Assembly: GCA_046351595.1 (NCBI GenBank)
Contig: JAXLYE010000003.1
Coordinates: forward strand, 1,298,136-1,362,135
Length of the DNA stretch: 64,000 nt
Direction of reading: 5' to 3'
Origin: JAXLYE01 sp046351595
Lineage (GTDB): Bacteria; Myxococcota_A; Polyangia; Palsa-1104; JAEUJZ01
Shown: positions 41,721 through 51,061 of the stretch, piece after piece
How positions within the stretch are numbered: position 1 is the stretch's first letter
How the letters are laid out: every line of letters begins with the position of its first letter
The notes under the pieces: generated by a model
What the model saw: only the letters and a program-made list of their open reading frames with translations
Databases searched by the model: none
Told to the model about the DNA's origin: nothing
Program-made: the position numbers and the translations under genes

Positions 41721-42512
41721 ATGACGCTTCGCGACCCGGTGCTGATGTCCCTGCTCGCCGCGACCGCGGCCACGGTCTGGCTGCTGTTCGAGCGTCGGGC
41801 CCGCAGCCAGATGCACCAGCTCGACGCGTGGGCGGCCGAGCGGCGGCTGTCGTGCGAGCGCGAGGTGCCGCTCGGCGCGCTGGCGCCGCTTGAGCCGCTG
41901 GCCACGGTGCCCGAGGTGGCCTCGATCCAGCGCGGCATCCAGGGCCACCTGCAGGTCCACGGCGTGCGCGCCGCGACGTCGCTGTTCGCCTGCAAGGTCG
42001 GCAACCGCCGACGGCCGCAGCCGTTCCTCCTCGCGGTGCTCGGCGCGCCGCAGGAGCTGCCGACGCTGCGCATCCTGCCTCAGGGCCTTGGTCAGCGCCC
42101 GGGGCTGGAGGCCGCGCCGCAGCACCTGGGCTTCGTGCCGATGCCCAGCGGCGCGCTGCCCGAGGGCTTCCAGCTCGAGTCGTTCCAGCCGCTGCCGCGG
42201 GTGATCACGCAGGCGATCGGCGAGGTGCTGCGCCGCTCGGCGCCGAGCGATCTGCGCGTCGAGCTGCGGCCGGGTCGTGTCGTGCTGGCGCTGCCGATGT
42301 CACCGGCGCGGCCTGCATCGGCGGCCGATCGCCCGCAGGCCCTCGACGCCGCCGAGTCCGCGGATCTTTTGCTCGGCCTCGCCGCCGAGCTGGTCGTGGC
42401 GCTAGCCGAGGCGCTCGACCCCAACGCGGCCCCGCCCGACCCGGCGCCCGGCTCGGCTCCGGGCTCGCCACCCGATGCGCCGCCCAATCCTCCGGCCAAT
42501 CTGCTCAACTGA
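41721..42512 (+). CDS. Membrane-anchored protein of unknown function
   Basis: A 263-residue protein. One N-terminal membrane segment (VLMSLLAATAATVWLLF) is followed by a soluble domain with no recognised family (~30-235) and an Ala/Pro-rich tail with a PPDPAPGSAPGSPPDAPPNP low-complexity run. The ATG at 41721 is preferred; the longer frame to 41580 lies in the promoter of the divergent MFS gene. A hairpin (42518-42537) begins five bases after the stop. Confidence 0.6.
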   Translation: MTLRDPVLMSLLAATAATVWLLFERRARSQMHQLDAWAAERRLSCEREVPLGALAPLEPLATVPEVASIQRGIQGHLQVHGVRAATSLFACKVGNRRRPQPFLLAVLGAPQELPTLRILPQGLGQRPGLEAAPQHLGFVPMPSGALPEGFQLESFQPLPRVITQAIGEVLRRSAPSDLRVELRPGRVVLALPMSPARPASAADRPQALDAAESADLLLGLAAELVVALAEALDPNAAPPDPAPGSAPGSPPDAPPNPPANLLN

Positions 42513-42517
42513 TACAG

Positions 42518-42537
42518 GGGGCACTTTCCCGTGCCCC
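42518..42537 (+). terminator. Hairpin after the 41721 gene
   Basis: ggggcac-tttccc-gtgcccc forms a perfect 7-base GC stem with a 6-base loop, 5 bases downstream of the stop. There is no T-run after it, so termination is likely but not certain. Confidence 0.5.
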
Positions 42538-42794
42538 TCACTCGGCAAAGCCGAGCGAGCCTCCCCCCCGCCGCGCGCTTCCCGCGCGGGTTGGTCCCCG
42601 GACAAAGTCAGGTTCCCCGTGTGGGAGAACGCCCCGCCACCGCGCGTCCACCTCCCTGCCATCGCGCGTCCATCTCTCTTTCTATCGATCAGAGGATTTC
42701 GAGCCCGAGCCGGTCGGCGCGATCCGTCTTGCTGGTCCCTTCGCACCTTCTCTGGTTTTAGGGGTTCCCGCTGCTGTCAGACCCACCGTAAAAT
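42538..42794. other. Intergenic region upstream of the MoxR/VWA operon
   Basis: About 257 bases without a credible gene. It should hold the promoter of the following operon. A run of C with an adjacent gcgcgcttcccgcgcg imperfect dyad lies near 42563-42588. No sigma-70 or sigma-54 match stands out. Confidence 0.4.
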
Positions 42795-42829
42795 GTCTCC
42801 GCCTGCGCCAGCAGGTGACACCCGGAGAC
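42795..42829 (+). promoter_or_regulatory. Leader hairpin that covers the ribosome site of the operon's first gene
   Basis: gtctccg (42795-42801) pairs with cggagac (42823-42829), which contains the ggag ribosome site of the 42837 gene. Inside it, cctgc/gcagg (42802-42806/42811-42815) forms a second stem with a four-base loop. When folded, the leader should hide the ribosome site. Whether a ligand, protein or temperature opens it cannot be told. Confidence 0.5.
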
Positions 42830-42836
42830 ACTCCTA

Positions 42837-43325
42837 ATGCCCGAGCCCCGGCCCGAGTCCGCAAGCGTCATCGCCGCGCCCGTCCCGCTCCGTCCGCGCA
42901 AGATCGACACGGTCCCGTACGTCGAGCTGTGGAACCGCCGCGTCCAGGGCGTCGTCTCCAGCGACTCGGATCCGAGCCGCGTCTACGTCTCGTTCTTCGA
43001 GGCCGGCACCACCAACTTCAACTGCAGCACCAACAACAACCGCCCGTGCGGCGGCCTGCGCGGCGGCCCGTGCAAGCACCTGATGCGGCTGCTCGACGAG
43101 GCGGTGCTGCAGTTCGGGGCCGAGACGGTCGGCCGCTACCTGCAGCTCTCGGGGGACCTGTCCAAGGTCAAGTCGGCGCGTGAGCTGGCGGTCCAGATCC
43201 GCGGCTCGCAGTCGCGCCAGGACGTCAGCCAGGTGTTCTCGCGCTTCCTGTCGTACCTGGCCAGCGTCGAGCTTGTGGGCAGCAACCTGCCGGTGCCCGA
43301 GATGACGTGGTTCGTGGCGGGCTAG
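42837..43325 (+). CDS. Small SWIM-like zinc-binding protein, operon gene 1
   Basis: A 162-residue protein. Its centre (~60-86) has NFNCSTNNNRPCGG and GGPCKHLMRLLDE: a closing Cys-x-His as in SWIM zinc fingers, but the first pair is spread out (C-x7-C) rather than CxC, so the motif is degenerate or variant. The rest is helical. It leads a five-gene same-strand set ending with MoxR-type AAA+ and DUF5682 proteins; SWIM proteins accompany those genes in other bacteria (E. coli yehQ). ATG at 42837 has ggag nine bases upstream within the leader hairpin. Confidence 0.7.
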   Translation: MPEPRPESASVIAAPVPLRPRKIDTVPYVELWNRRVQGVVSSDSDPSRVYVSFFEAGTTNFNCSTNNNRPCGGLRGGPCKHLMRLLDEAVLQFGAETVGRYLQLSGDLSKVKSARELAVQIRGSQSRQDVSQVFSRFLSYLASVELVGSNLPVPEMTWFVAG

Positions 43326-43457
43326 CCCGCGCGGCGCGAACGGAACCAGCTGCCTGTTTCTGACAGCTGCCTGTTTTTGAAATCTCCATGCGACTGCGCA
43401 GCGCATGTAAATCGCAGACCCGAGTTTTGCCCGAGGTTTGAGGAAGCAAGGATCAAG

Positions 43458-44879
43458 ATGAGTGACCTGCTCAAGGCGCTGCACGACCTGCCGGCCGGCG
43501 TGCGCGAGACCCTGGATCTGCTGGCCCGGCTCGATGACTGCTTCGTCGTCGGCTTCAGCCGCCTCGGCGAGGCGCAGGCGCAGGCGCTCGCCGCGCTCGC
43601 CCGGGTGACGGCGGGCTCGCCGCTCGGGCCCGCGGTCGCGGACGCGGTCGCGGCCATCGAGCGCGCGGAGTTCTTGGACAAGCACCTCGCCGCCATCGCC
43701 TGCGCGCGCGCCGCGCTGCACGGCTCCATGCACGACGCGCTGCTCGCGCAGGCCGCCGCCGCGCTCGGGCGCAGCGTCAGCGAGGTCGCCGCGACCGCGG
43801 ATCCCGCGGCGCCGGCGCCGCCGCCGCACCACGCGGTCTTCTTGGAGAGCAGCCGCAAGTTCCTGGTGCGCCTGGCGCTGTCCGGCTTCGCGCAGATGGA
43901 GATGGAGTCGCTCGTCCAGTTCTACCTGACGCTCGACAAGATCCAGGCCGAGCCCGCGCTGATCCGGCAGGCCGCGATCCTGTCCGGCTTCCTCGGCGAG
44001 CTGGTCCAGGCCATGCCGATCGACGCCAAGGCGGCGCTGCCGGTGTACCGCTGGGTGGATCTGTGGACGCGCGCGATGGTGCTGTCGGTGAAGCCGCTGC
44101 CGCCGCCGCCGGTCGAGCGGGTGAGCGGCGAGCTACGCCTGCTCGGCTGCGACGTGCGCCACCACCCGGGCCTGGTCAGCGTCTGCGGCTACGGCCTGCT
44201 CACGCGCTCGGGCGCGGCGCCGCAGCTGGTCCGCACTACGGTCTCGGCCTACAAGGTCGACGTCGTGCACGGGCCGGAGATGTGGCGCATGTTCGACGGC
44301 ACCGCCGACCGCCTGATGGGCGCGCTGCGCAACCGGCTGACCCTCAAGATCGACGGCATGGCGCTGTGGCCGAGCGGCGATCTGCTGTGGGAGGACGGCC
44401 GCGCCAGCCACGGCGCCTCGTACAGCCCGATCGAGCTCGGGCTCACGGCGCTCGGGCCGGGCAAGGAGCTCACGCGCGCCAGCGTGCTCGCGGCCGAGCG
44501 CCACCCGGTGCTGCTGGCCGAGCCGGTCGCGCTCGCGGGCTACACCGTGAAGAAGGGCGGCGCGCCGGCCAAGAAGAACGCCAGCGCCGCCGAGCTGCTC
44601 GATGACCTGTCGATCGAGCTCGGCGGCTCGACGCTGTCGCTGGCCGGGACGCGCCTGTCGGCCGCCGCCGGTCTGTCGCGCGAGAGCATCGAGAAGTCGC
44701 AGCAGCTCGTGGGTCTTTTGCGCTTCGATCGCGGCCGCTGGGGGCTGCAGCCGCTGGCCGTCAGCGTCGGCAAGAACGTCGAGATGGCGGGCACGCCGCC
44801 GGCTGTGATCAAGAGCAAGGACGACACGGTGAGCGTGCTGCGCGAGCGCGCGAGCAAGCTGTTGCGCGGCAAGCGCTGA
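43458..44879 (+). CDS. Unknown protein, operon gene 2
   Basis: A 473-residue protein without signal peptide or membrane segment, no recognised family. The N-terminal ~220 residues are helical; the C-terminal part has beta-rich stretches (VSGELRLLGCDVRHHPGLVS, LTLKIDGMALWPSGDLLWEDG). It could correspond to the non-SWIM part of a YehQ-like protein, split from gene 1; this is inference from order only. The ATG at 43458 has aagga upstream. The gap of 132 bases from gene 1 is the largest in the set. Confidence 0.6.
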   Translation: MSDLLKALHDLPAGVRETLDLLARLDDCFVVGFSRLGEAQAQALAALARVTAGSPLGPAVADAVAAIERAEFLDKHLAAIACARAALHGSMHDALLAQAAAALGRSVSEVAATADPAAPAPPPHHAVFLESSRKFLVRLALSGFAQMEMESLVQFYLTLDKIQAEPALIRQAAILSGFLGELVQAMPIDAKAALPVYRWVDLWTRAMVLSVKPLPPPPVERVSGELRLLGCDVRHHPGLVSVCGYGLLTRSGAAPQLVRTTVSAYKVDVVHGPEMWRMFDGTADRLMGALRNRLTLKIDGMALWPSGDLLWEDGRASHGASYSPIELGLTALGPGKELTRASVLAAERHPVLLAEPVALAGYTVKKGGAPAKKNASAAELLDDLSIELGGSTLSLAGTRLSAAAGLSRESIEKSQQLVGLLRFDRGRWGLQPLAVSVGKNVEMAGTPPAVIKSKDDTVSVLRERASKLLRGKR

Positions 44880-44943
44880 GCGGATCCACAGGCGATATGT
44901 GCACAGCACGGCGAGCCGCCGGCTGAGTCAGAGAGACGAGATC

Positions 44944-46464
44944 ATGAGCAACCCGACTTCTCCTTCGAGCGGAGCTGCGAGCGGAGCTGCGAGCGGACCT
45001 GCAGACGGCGCGGGCCCGGCCGCGACCGTCGCCGAGCCGACCGTGGCGCAGCGCCAGCTGCAGGCCGTGTTCTGGCGGCTCCTGTCCTGCACCTTCGGTC
45101 AGGGCGAGCGCGCGCAGAACATCGAGCAGATCACCAAGCAGCTTGCCAAGGAGCACTCGCTGCCCGAGCTGCTGCTGGATCCGATGGTTTCGATCAGCAC
45201 GCTGGTGCAGCGCTTCCCCGAGCTCAAGCCGGACTTCGAGGCGCCGATGCCGGGCGCGGTGCTGGACGAGGGCGCGGACAGCGAGGTCGCGATCACGGCG
45301 TCGGCCGCGGCGCCCGCTGTCCCGTCGCCGGAAGCGTCGGTGGAAGCGCCGTCGGATACGGCGCGGGTGCGGCGCGCGCTGGTGTTCAGCAAGCTGCTGC
45401 TGAACGCCTTCGGTCCGGCGACGCAGACCAAGACCGTGACCGCGGGTCAGTACGCGCAGTGGATGCAGGATCTGGGCTCGCTGGAGCAGTGCTTCGGCTA
45501 TGCGCCCGGCGGCCTGCGCGGGCGCGGCGGCGGGGCGGGCAGCGGCGGCGGCCGGCGCCTGGTCTCGGAGGACGAGCTGCGCCGCGGCTTCGGCGTGATG
45601 GAGTCCGAGCTGGTGCGCCGCATGGAGCTGCGCGAGGTGCTCAAGGACAGCCGCCTGGCGCAGAAGCTGACGCCGTCGATGACGCTGGTCGAGGAGCTGC
45701 TCCGCGACAAGGCCAACCTGTCCGGCGTGGCGCTGGAGAACGCGCGGCGCCTGATCCGCGCGTACGTCGACCAGCTGGCCGAGGTGCTCAAGCTGCAGGT
45801 GCAGAAGGCGGTAAAGGGCAAGCTCGATCGCTCGGTGCCGCCCAAGCGCGTCTTCCGCAACCTGGATCTGAAGAAGACGCTGTGGAAGAACCTGACGAAC
45901 TGGAACGCGGACGAGCAGCGCCTGCACGTGAACCAGCTGTACTACAAGCGCACGGCGCAGAAGACGCAGCCGACGCGCCTGATCGTCGTGGTCGATCAGT
46001 CGGGCTCGATGGTCGACGCGATGGTGCAGAGCACGATCCTGGCGTCGATCTTCGCGGGGCTGCCCAAGGTCGACGTGCACCTCGTCGCGTTTGATACGCG
46101 CGTCATCGATCTGACGCCGTGGGTCGCGGATCCGTTCGAGGTGCTCTTGCGCACCGAGCTCGGAGGCGGCACGCACATCTACCTGGCGCTCGTCGAGGCG
46201 GCCAAGAAGATCCTCGAGCCGCGCAACACCGCGATGGTGCTGATCTCGGACTTTTTCGAGGGCGGCTCCGATCAGGTGCTGCTCGACTACATCAAGGGGC
46301 TGAAGGACTCCGGAGTGCACTTCATCCCCGTCGGGGCGCTGCAGTCGAGCGGCAGCTTCTCGGTCAGCGAGTTCTTTCGCACGCGCCTCAAGGAGCTGGG
46401 GATGCCCATCCTGCACGGCAGCGTGAACAAGCTCATCCAGCAGCTGCGGTACCTGCTGAACTAG
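44944..46464 (+). CDS. VWA-domain protein (YehP/CoxE-like), operon gene 3
   Basis: A 506-residue cytoplasmic protein. After a low-complexity Ser/Ala/Gly start it is helical to ~330, then has a C-terminal VWA domain (~340-500) with a complete metal-ion site: VVDQSGSM (DxSxS), Thr in GGGTHIYLAL and Asp in LISDFFEGG. VWA proteins of this kind pair with MoxR-type ATPases, probably as substrate adaptors. It starts 65 bases after gene 2 and ends 21 bases before the MoxR gene. Confidence 0.85.
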   Translation: MSNPTSPSSGAASGAASGPADGAGPAATVAEPTVAQRQLQAVFWRLLSCTFGQGERAQNIEQITKQLAKEHSLPELLLDPMVSISTLVQRFPELKPDFEAPMPGAVLDEGADSEVAITASAAAPAVPSPEASVEAPSDTARVRRALVFSKLLLNAFGPATQTKTVTAGQYAQWMQDLGSLEQCFGYAPGGLRGRGGGAGSGGGRRLVSEDELRRGFGVMESELVRRMELREVLKDSRLAQKLTPSMTLVEELLRDKANLSGVALENARRLIRAYVDQLAEVLKLQVQKAVKGKLDRSVPPKRVFRNLDLKKTLWKNLTNWNADEQRLHVNQLYYKRTAQKTQPTRLIVVVDQSGSMVDAMVQSTILASIFAGLPKVDVHLVAFDTRVIDLTPWVADPFEVLLRTELGGGTHIYLALVEAAKKILEPRNTAMVLISDFFEGGSDQVLLDYIKGLKDSGVHFIPVGALQSSGSFSVSEFFRTRLKELGMPILHGSVNKLIQQLRYLLN

Positions 46465-46484
46465 ATACGACAGGAGTGAATCTC

Positions 46485-47855
46485 ATGGCCAAGACGGACG
46501 GCACCACCACGCGGAGCAAGAAGACCAAGACCGAGGACACCGCGGCTGCGGCGCCCGCAGCCGGAGAGGGCGCGGCGGCTCCCGCTGCGGCGACGGGCAC
46601 GGACAGCGGCGCGGCGGCCGAGTTCCCGACCGCGTCCCCGACTTCGATCAAGGTCGAGGGCGGCGAGAAGAAGCCCGAGAAGAGTGACAAGAGTGACAAG
46701 CCGGAGAAGGGCGACAAGGGCGACGGCAAGAAAGAGGCGAAGAAGGACGTGGTGCTGCGGCAGCCGGCGGAGGTCAAGTACGCCGAGGAGCTCTCGTACC
46801 TGGCCTCGATCGACACCGGGCGCCGGCCGTTCTCGTGGCGGCTGTCGCCGCGCATGATCCGCATCTTCATCCTCGGCTCGACGCCGGCGGACAAGATCGA
46901 GCGGCCGATCGCGCAGAAGTTCTACGGCGATCCGGCGCTGGTCGAGCGCGCGATCGTGACGCTGGCCTCGGACCGCGGCCTGCTCCTCATCGGCGACCCG
47001 GGCACCGGCAAGAGCTGGCTGGCGGAGCTTTTGGCCGCGGCGATCTGCGGCAACTCCACGCACGTCGTGCAGGGCACGGCCGGGACCACCGAGGATCAGA
47101 TCAAGTACTCCTGGAACGTGGCGCTGGTCATCGCCAAGGGGCAGTCGCGTGATTCGCTGATCCCCTCGCCGATCATGATCGCGATGCAGCACGCGGCGAC
47201 CGGCCGCATCGAGGAGCTGACGCGCTGCACCTCGGACGTGCAGGACGCGCTGATCTCGATCCTCAGCGAGAAGTACATCACCATCCCCGAGCTGTCGGGC
47301 GACAACGTGGTGTTCGCGAAGCCGGGCTTCAACATCATCGCCACCGCGAACTCGCGCGACCGCGGCGTCAACGACCTGTCTACGGCGCTCAAGCGACGCT
47401 TCAACTTCGTGACGATTCCGACGGTGACGAACAAGAAGACCGAGAAGGAGATCGTGCTGTTCCGGACGCGCGAGCTGCTCGCCCGCAACCAGTTCGAGGT
47501 CGAGCTGCCGCCGGCGCTGCTCGACATCCTGTTGCAGACCTTCGCGGACCTGCGCGACGCGGCGACCGCGGCGACGTCCGAGGATCAGAAGCTGGAGTCG
47601 TCGCTGTCCACGGCCGAGCAGATCGGCGTGCTGGAGGACGCGGTGCTGCACAGCCAGTTCTTCGGCGCGACGGCGCTGTCGGCGGGCTCGCTGGCAAAGG
47701 CGCTGGTCGGCACGCTGGTGCGGCGGGTGCCCGAGGACGCCTCGGTGATGAACAAGTTCTGGCACTCTGTGGTCGAGAAGCGCGCGACCGAGAAGAAGGG
47801 CGAGTGGGGCGAGTTCCTGGATGGCGGCAAGCAGGCGATGTCGCTGCTGAAGTAG
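46485..47855 (+). CDS. MoxR-type AAA+ ATPase (YehL-like), operon gene 4
   Basis: A 456-residue AAA+ protein. The first ~95 residues are an Ala/Lys/Glu-rich disordered lead (EKSDKSDKPEKGDKGDGKK). Walker A is LLIGDPGTGKSW (~165-176). The Walker B region reads TGRIEELTRCTSDVQDALISILSE, a variant with Glu-Glu shared with YehL-type proteins. Sensor 1 is IIATANSRDRGVNDLS and the arginine region is ALKRRFNF. Expected to act as a hexameric remodelling ATPase on a substrate recruited by the VWA protein. ATG at 46485 has caggag upstream. Confidence 0.9.
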   Translation: MAKTDGTTTRSKKTKTEDTAAAAPAAGEGAAAPAAATGTDSGAAAEFPTASPTSIKVEGGEKKPEKSDKSDKPEKGDKGDGKKEAKKDVVLRQPAEVKYAEELSYLASIDTGRRPFSWRLSPRMIRIFILGSTPADKIERPIAQKFYGDPALVERAIVTLASDRGLLLIGDPGTGKSWLAELLAAAICGNSTHVVQGTAGTTEDQIKYSWNVALVIAKGQSRDSLIPSPIMIAMQHAATGRIEELTRCTSDVQDALISILSEKYITIPELSGDNVVFAKPGFNIIATANSRDRGVNDLSTALKRRFNFVTIPTVTNKKTEKEIVLFRTRELLARNQFEVELPPALLDILLQTFADLRDAATAATSEDQKLESSLSTAEQIGVLEDAVLHSQFFGATALSAGSLAKALVGTLVRRVPEDASVMNKFWHSVVEKRATEKKGEWGEFLDGGKQAMSLLK

Positions 47856-47916
47856 CGCGACGGCGCTTGTGCAGCGAGGCAGATCGAGGGACCCGCGCTG
47901 AGGAAGGCTGAGGACG

Positions 47917-50874
47917 ATGAGCACACCGATTTCGCCACCCGGACCGCAGGGCAAGGGCACAAAGAGCCCAGGCGCAGCACCTGCGGCGACGAGCGCGGGC
48001 CCCGCGCCTTCCGTGCCGGCATCGCTGCGCGATCAGCTGCGCGCCGCCGCCGAGGAGTTCGCGACCGCCAGCCACCCCGTCGCCGAGATCCTGCAGGCCA
48101 TGGTCGATGACGTGGGCCGCGCCAGCGCCGAGCCGCTGGAGATCTTCCCGGTCTGCCACCACTCGCCGGCCTCGGCGCTGCACCTGGTGCAGCGGCTGCA
48201 CAAGAAGGCGCCGCGTGTCATCTACATGGAGCTGTGCGAGGACCTGCGCGGCTCGCTGGACGGCCTAACCGAGTGCCGGCTGCCGGTGGCGCTGCAGGCC
48301 TTCGCGCAGTCGGCGGACGCGTTCCCCAAGGGCTGGTCGCCGCTGTCGGTGGTCGCGCCGCTGACCGAGTTCTCGGCGGAGTACCAGGCCATCGCCTTCG
48401 CGCTGTCGAACCCGGGCACCGAGCTGGTCTTCGTCGATCGCGCGGTGGACTACGTGTTCCAGTGGATGCCGCAGAAGGAGGACGAGCTGGAGAAGCACGT
48501 CCCCAAGGAAGAGGAGCAGGACGAGGCGCAGGCCGCGGCCCCGGGCAGCACGACGCCCGAAGAGGAGGTCGGGATCCCGGATCACGGCGCGTCGATCGGC
48601 GTGCAGATGGGCGACGTCGAGCCGACCTTCGACGCGTTCGTCACGTTCCTTCTGCGCAACGCGCGCGTGCGCCACTTCGCGGAGTGGTGGGATCAGTACG
48701 TCGAGCAGGCGGTGCTGGGCGCGGACTACGGGACCTACCGGTACGTGCTGTTCCTCGTCGGGAGCCTCTTGCGGCGGCTGGGTCGGCGCGAGCTCGATCA
48801 CGAGAACGATCTGCGCCGCGAGCGCTACATGTGGACGCGGATGAAGCAGCACATGAAGGAGCGCGGCATCGCTCCGCAGGACGCGCTGTACATCTGCGGC
48901 GCCGTGCACGCGGTCAGTGACGTCGCGGAGTACGGCAGCGGCAAGCCGGACGTCTGGGACATCCCCAAGCGCACCGAGACCAAGTGGCTGTATGGCCTTG
49001 TGCCCTCGAGCTTCGTCGCCATCGAGCACCAGTTCGGGCACCCCTCGGGCACGGTGGCGCTGGCCGAGAACACGTGGGAAAAGGGGCTGTCCGCGCTCGG
49101 CCTGAAGCCGTTCGCGCTGCCCAAGCGCGCGGCGACCGCGCCCGCGAAACCGAGCAAGGCGGGCAAGGGCAAGGCCGCGGCGGCGCTTCCTGCTGCCGAT
49201 GCACCGGCGGACGCGGGCGGCGGCGCGGGCGCATTGGCGGCCGACGGCGCGGCGGTGGACAGCGGCCGCGTGCTCGGGTTCCTGACGCGTCCGCCGACGC
49301 TGATGGCCGCCGACGAGGAGCAGCTCCTGCGCTGGTCGGTCGAGATCGTGGCGCTGGCGCGCAAGAACGGCTACCTGGCCTCGACCGCGGACGCCATCGC
49401 CATCTACCAGACCGCGATCCTGCTCGCGAACCTGCGCAACCGCCGCCACCCCTCGCCGTATGACTTCGAGGACGCGGCGGTGACGTGCCTGGAGAAGGAC
49501 CGCTCGGTCAAGAAGCGCAACGTCGTCCGGCTGTGCCAGATCCTGATGGGCGGCAACCGCGCGGGGCAGGTCGGCTACGCGGCGCTGCCGCCGCTGGCGC
49601 AGGACGTCTACGATCGGCTAAAGCCCCTGGGTATCAACCTGAAGTCGTCGCGGGTCGAGCGCGCGCTGATCGACTTCAAGAAGAACCCCGAGCTCCTGCC
49701 CTGCTCGGACCTCTTGTGGGCGCTGCACTTCTTGACGGGCGGGCACCGCGTGCTGCGGCCGATCATGGGCGAGCGCAAGCTCGGGCACACGCCGATGCAG
49801 GAGTCGTGGGACCTCGCCATCGGCCAGTACCAAGAGGCCATCATCCGCCTCGGGTACGAGGGCGTCACCGTCGAGCACGTGCTGGAGAAGCGGCTGAAGC
49901 TGCAGGCGTTCGGGCCGCAGAGAAAGACGCTGGACGCGCTGCACGCGGCGCGCAACAGCCTGCTGTTTTTGCGCAGCGTGCGCCTGACCGAGGAGCTGGG
50001 CGAGCGCGCCGTGGAGCTCTTGCGCGAGGAGACGGGCGCGCAGGACGCGCCCAAGGTGGTCGAGGTCGCGGACGAGCTCGATCACTACTACAGTGCGCAG
50101 CCGACCGGGCTGCCGCACTGGCTCAAGGACTTCATCGCCACCGGCTACGCCCACTACGCGATGCTCCTGCCGACGGCGTTCGGGGACCGCGGCACGTCAC
50201 CCGAGCAGGTCGCCAGCATGCTCGAGTTCATGTCGAAGTTCGAGCCGCAGGCGCTGGCGCTGGGCTGCAAGCGCAGCCAGCTCGAGATCGCGATCAAGCA
50301 GGCCGGCCCGGTGACGGAAGACCCGATCAAGATCGGCCTGCTGTGGGCGGCGGAGTGGCGGCTGAAGCTGCGCGACGCCAGTGAGATCCGCGAGTTCCTG
50401 GATCAGGCGCTCGACAACCCGCTGATGCTGCCGGTGTTCCCGCAGTACGTCAGCGGGTTCCTGATGGCGCTGAAGTTTGCGCCCGAGGTCGGCCGCCTGG
50501 TGGTGGAGCTGCTGAGCAAGGCGTTCGCGCGGCTGCCCGAGGAGATCCTGTTCCCGTGGCTGCCCGGGCTGCTGCTGTCGCTGCGCCCGCACCGCGACAG
50601 CATCCTGCCCGAGCTCCTCAAGCAGGCGAGCGGCGTGTTCCCCGCGGACCTCAAGAAGCTCGCGAGCTGGTCGCCGCCGTGGCAGCGTGCGACCAAGGCG
50701 GCACCGTCCGCGTCTGGGGCCGCGCCTGCGCCTTCACCTTCGGGTGACGGCGGCGCCGGTGCGGCGGTCGCGGCTCCGCCCTCGGCCGCGCTCGCGCCCG
50801 AGGAGCAGGCCGCGGCGACGCTGCTCAAGTCCGCGCCGGCGACGGCGAAGGCGCTGGCGGCGCTGCTCGGCTGA
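47917..50874 (+). CDS. DUF5682-family protein (YehM-like), operon gene 5
   Basis: A 985-residue protein of the DUF5682 family, the constant large partner in MoxR/VWA/SWIM operons. The N-terminal part (~75-380) has EIFPVCHHSPASALHL and PRVIYMELCEDLRG, then YICGAVHAVSD, a pattern that recalls the TraB/TIKI-type metalloprotease-like fold (two His and Glu/Asp); I infer possible hydrolase activity. A Lys/Ala/Pro linker (~405-440) precedes a ~430-residue helical repeat region and an Ala/Pro tail. 61 bases separate it from the MoxR gene. The function of the system is unknown. Confidence 0.85.
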   Translation: MSTPISPPGPQGKGTKSPGAAPAATSAGPAPSVPASLRDQLRAAAEEFATASHPVAEILQAMVDDVGRASAEPLEIFPVCHHSPASALHLVQRLHKKAPRVIYMELCEDLRGSLDGLTECRLPVALQAFAQSADAFPKGWSPLSVVAPLTEFSAEYQAIAFALSNPGTELVFVDRAVDYVFQWMPQKEDELEKHVPKEEEQDEAQAAAPGSTTPEEEVGIPDHGASIGVQMGDVEPTFDAFVTFLLRNARVRHFAEWWDQYVEQAVLGADYGTYRYVLFLVGSLLRRLGRRELDHENDLRRERYMWTRMKQHMKERGIAPQDALYICGAVHAVSDVAEYGSGKPDVWDIPKRTETKWLYGLVPSSFVAIEHQFGHPSGTVALAENTWEKGLSALGLKPFALPKRAATAPAKPSKAGKGKAAAALPAADAPADAGGGAGALAADGAAVDSGRVLGFLTRPPTLMAADEEQLLRWSVEIVALARKNGYLASTADAIAIYQTAILLANLRNRRHPSPYDFEDAAVTCLEKDRSVKKRNVVRLCQILMGGNRAGQVGYAALPPLAQDVYDRLKPLGINLKSSRVERALIDFKKNPELLPCSDLLWALHFLTGGHRVLRPIMGERKLGHTPMQESWDLAIGQYQEAIIRLGYEGVTVEHVLEKRLKLQAFGPQRKTLDALHAARNSLLFLRSVRLTEELGERAVELLREETGAQDAPKVVEVADELDHYYSAQPTGLPHWLKDFIATGYAHYAMLLPTAFGDRGTSPEQVASMLEFMSKFEPQALALGCKRSQLEIAIKQAGPVTEDPIKIGLLWAAEWRLKLRDASEIREFLDQALDNPLMLPVFPQYVSGFLMALKFAPEVGRLVVELLSKAFARLPEEILFPWLPGLLLSLRPHRDSILPELLKQASGVFPADLKKLASWSPPWQRATKAAPSASGAAPAPSPSGDGGAGAAVAAPPSAALAPEEQAAATLLKSAPATAKALAALLG

Positions 50875-51061
50875 CGCGGCGCGGCCGCCGGTCAGGGGCG
50901 GCCGCCGCTGTTGACGCTGGGCGCGGCGTCCGCGCTGTGCTGCGCCTCGAAGGCGGCGCGGGGCTGTGGGCCCACGGCCGGCGAGGCCGGGGCTGGCCTG
51001 TCTGCTCGCGGTGCTCGCGATGCTTGGGGGAGAGCAGGCCTTGCGTGCGACAGGGCGACGC

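Noticed and set aside
44944..47855. Cobaltochelatase CobS/CobT or carbon-monoxide dehydrogenase CoxD/CoxE genes
   Set aside because: No cobalamin or CO-dehydrogenase genes are nearby, and the DUF5682 and SWIM-like partners point to the Yeh-type set.
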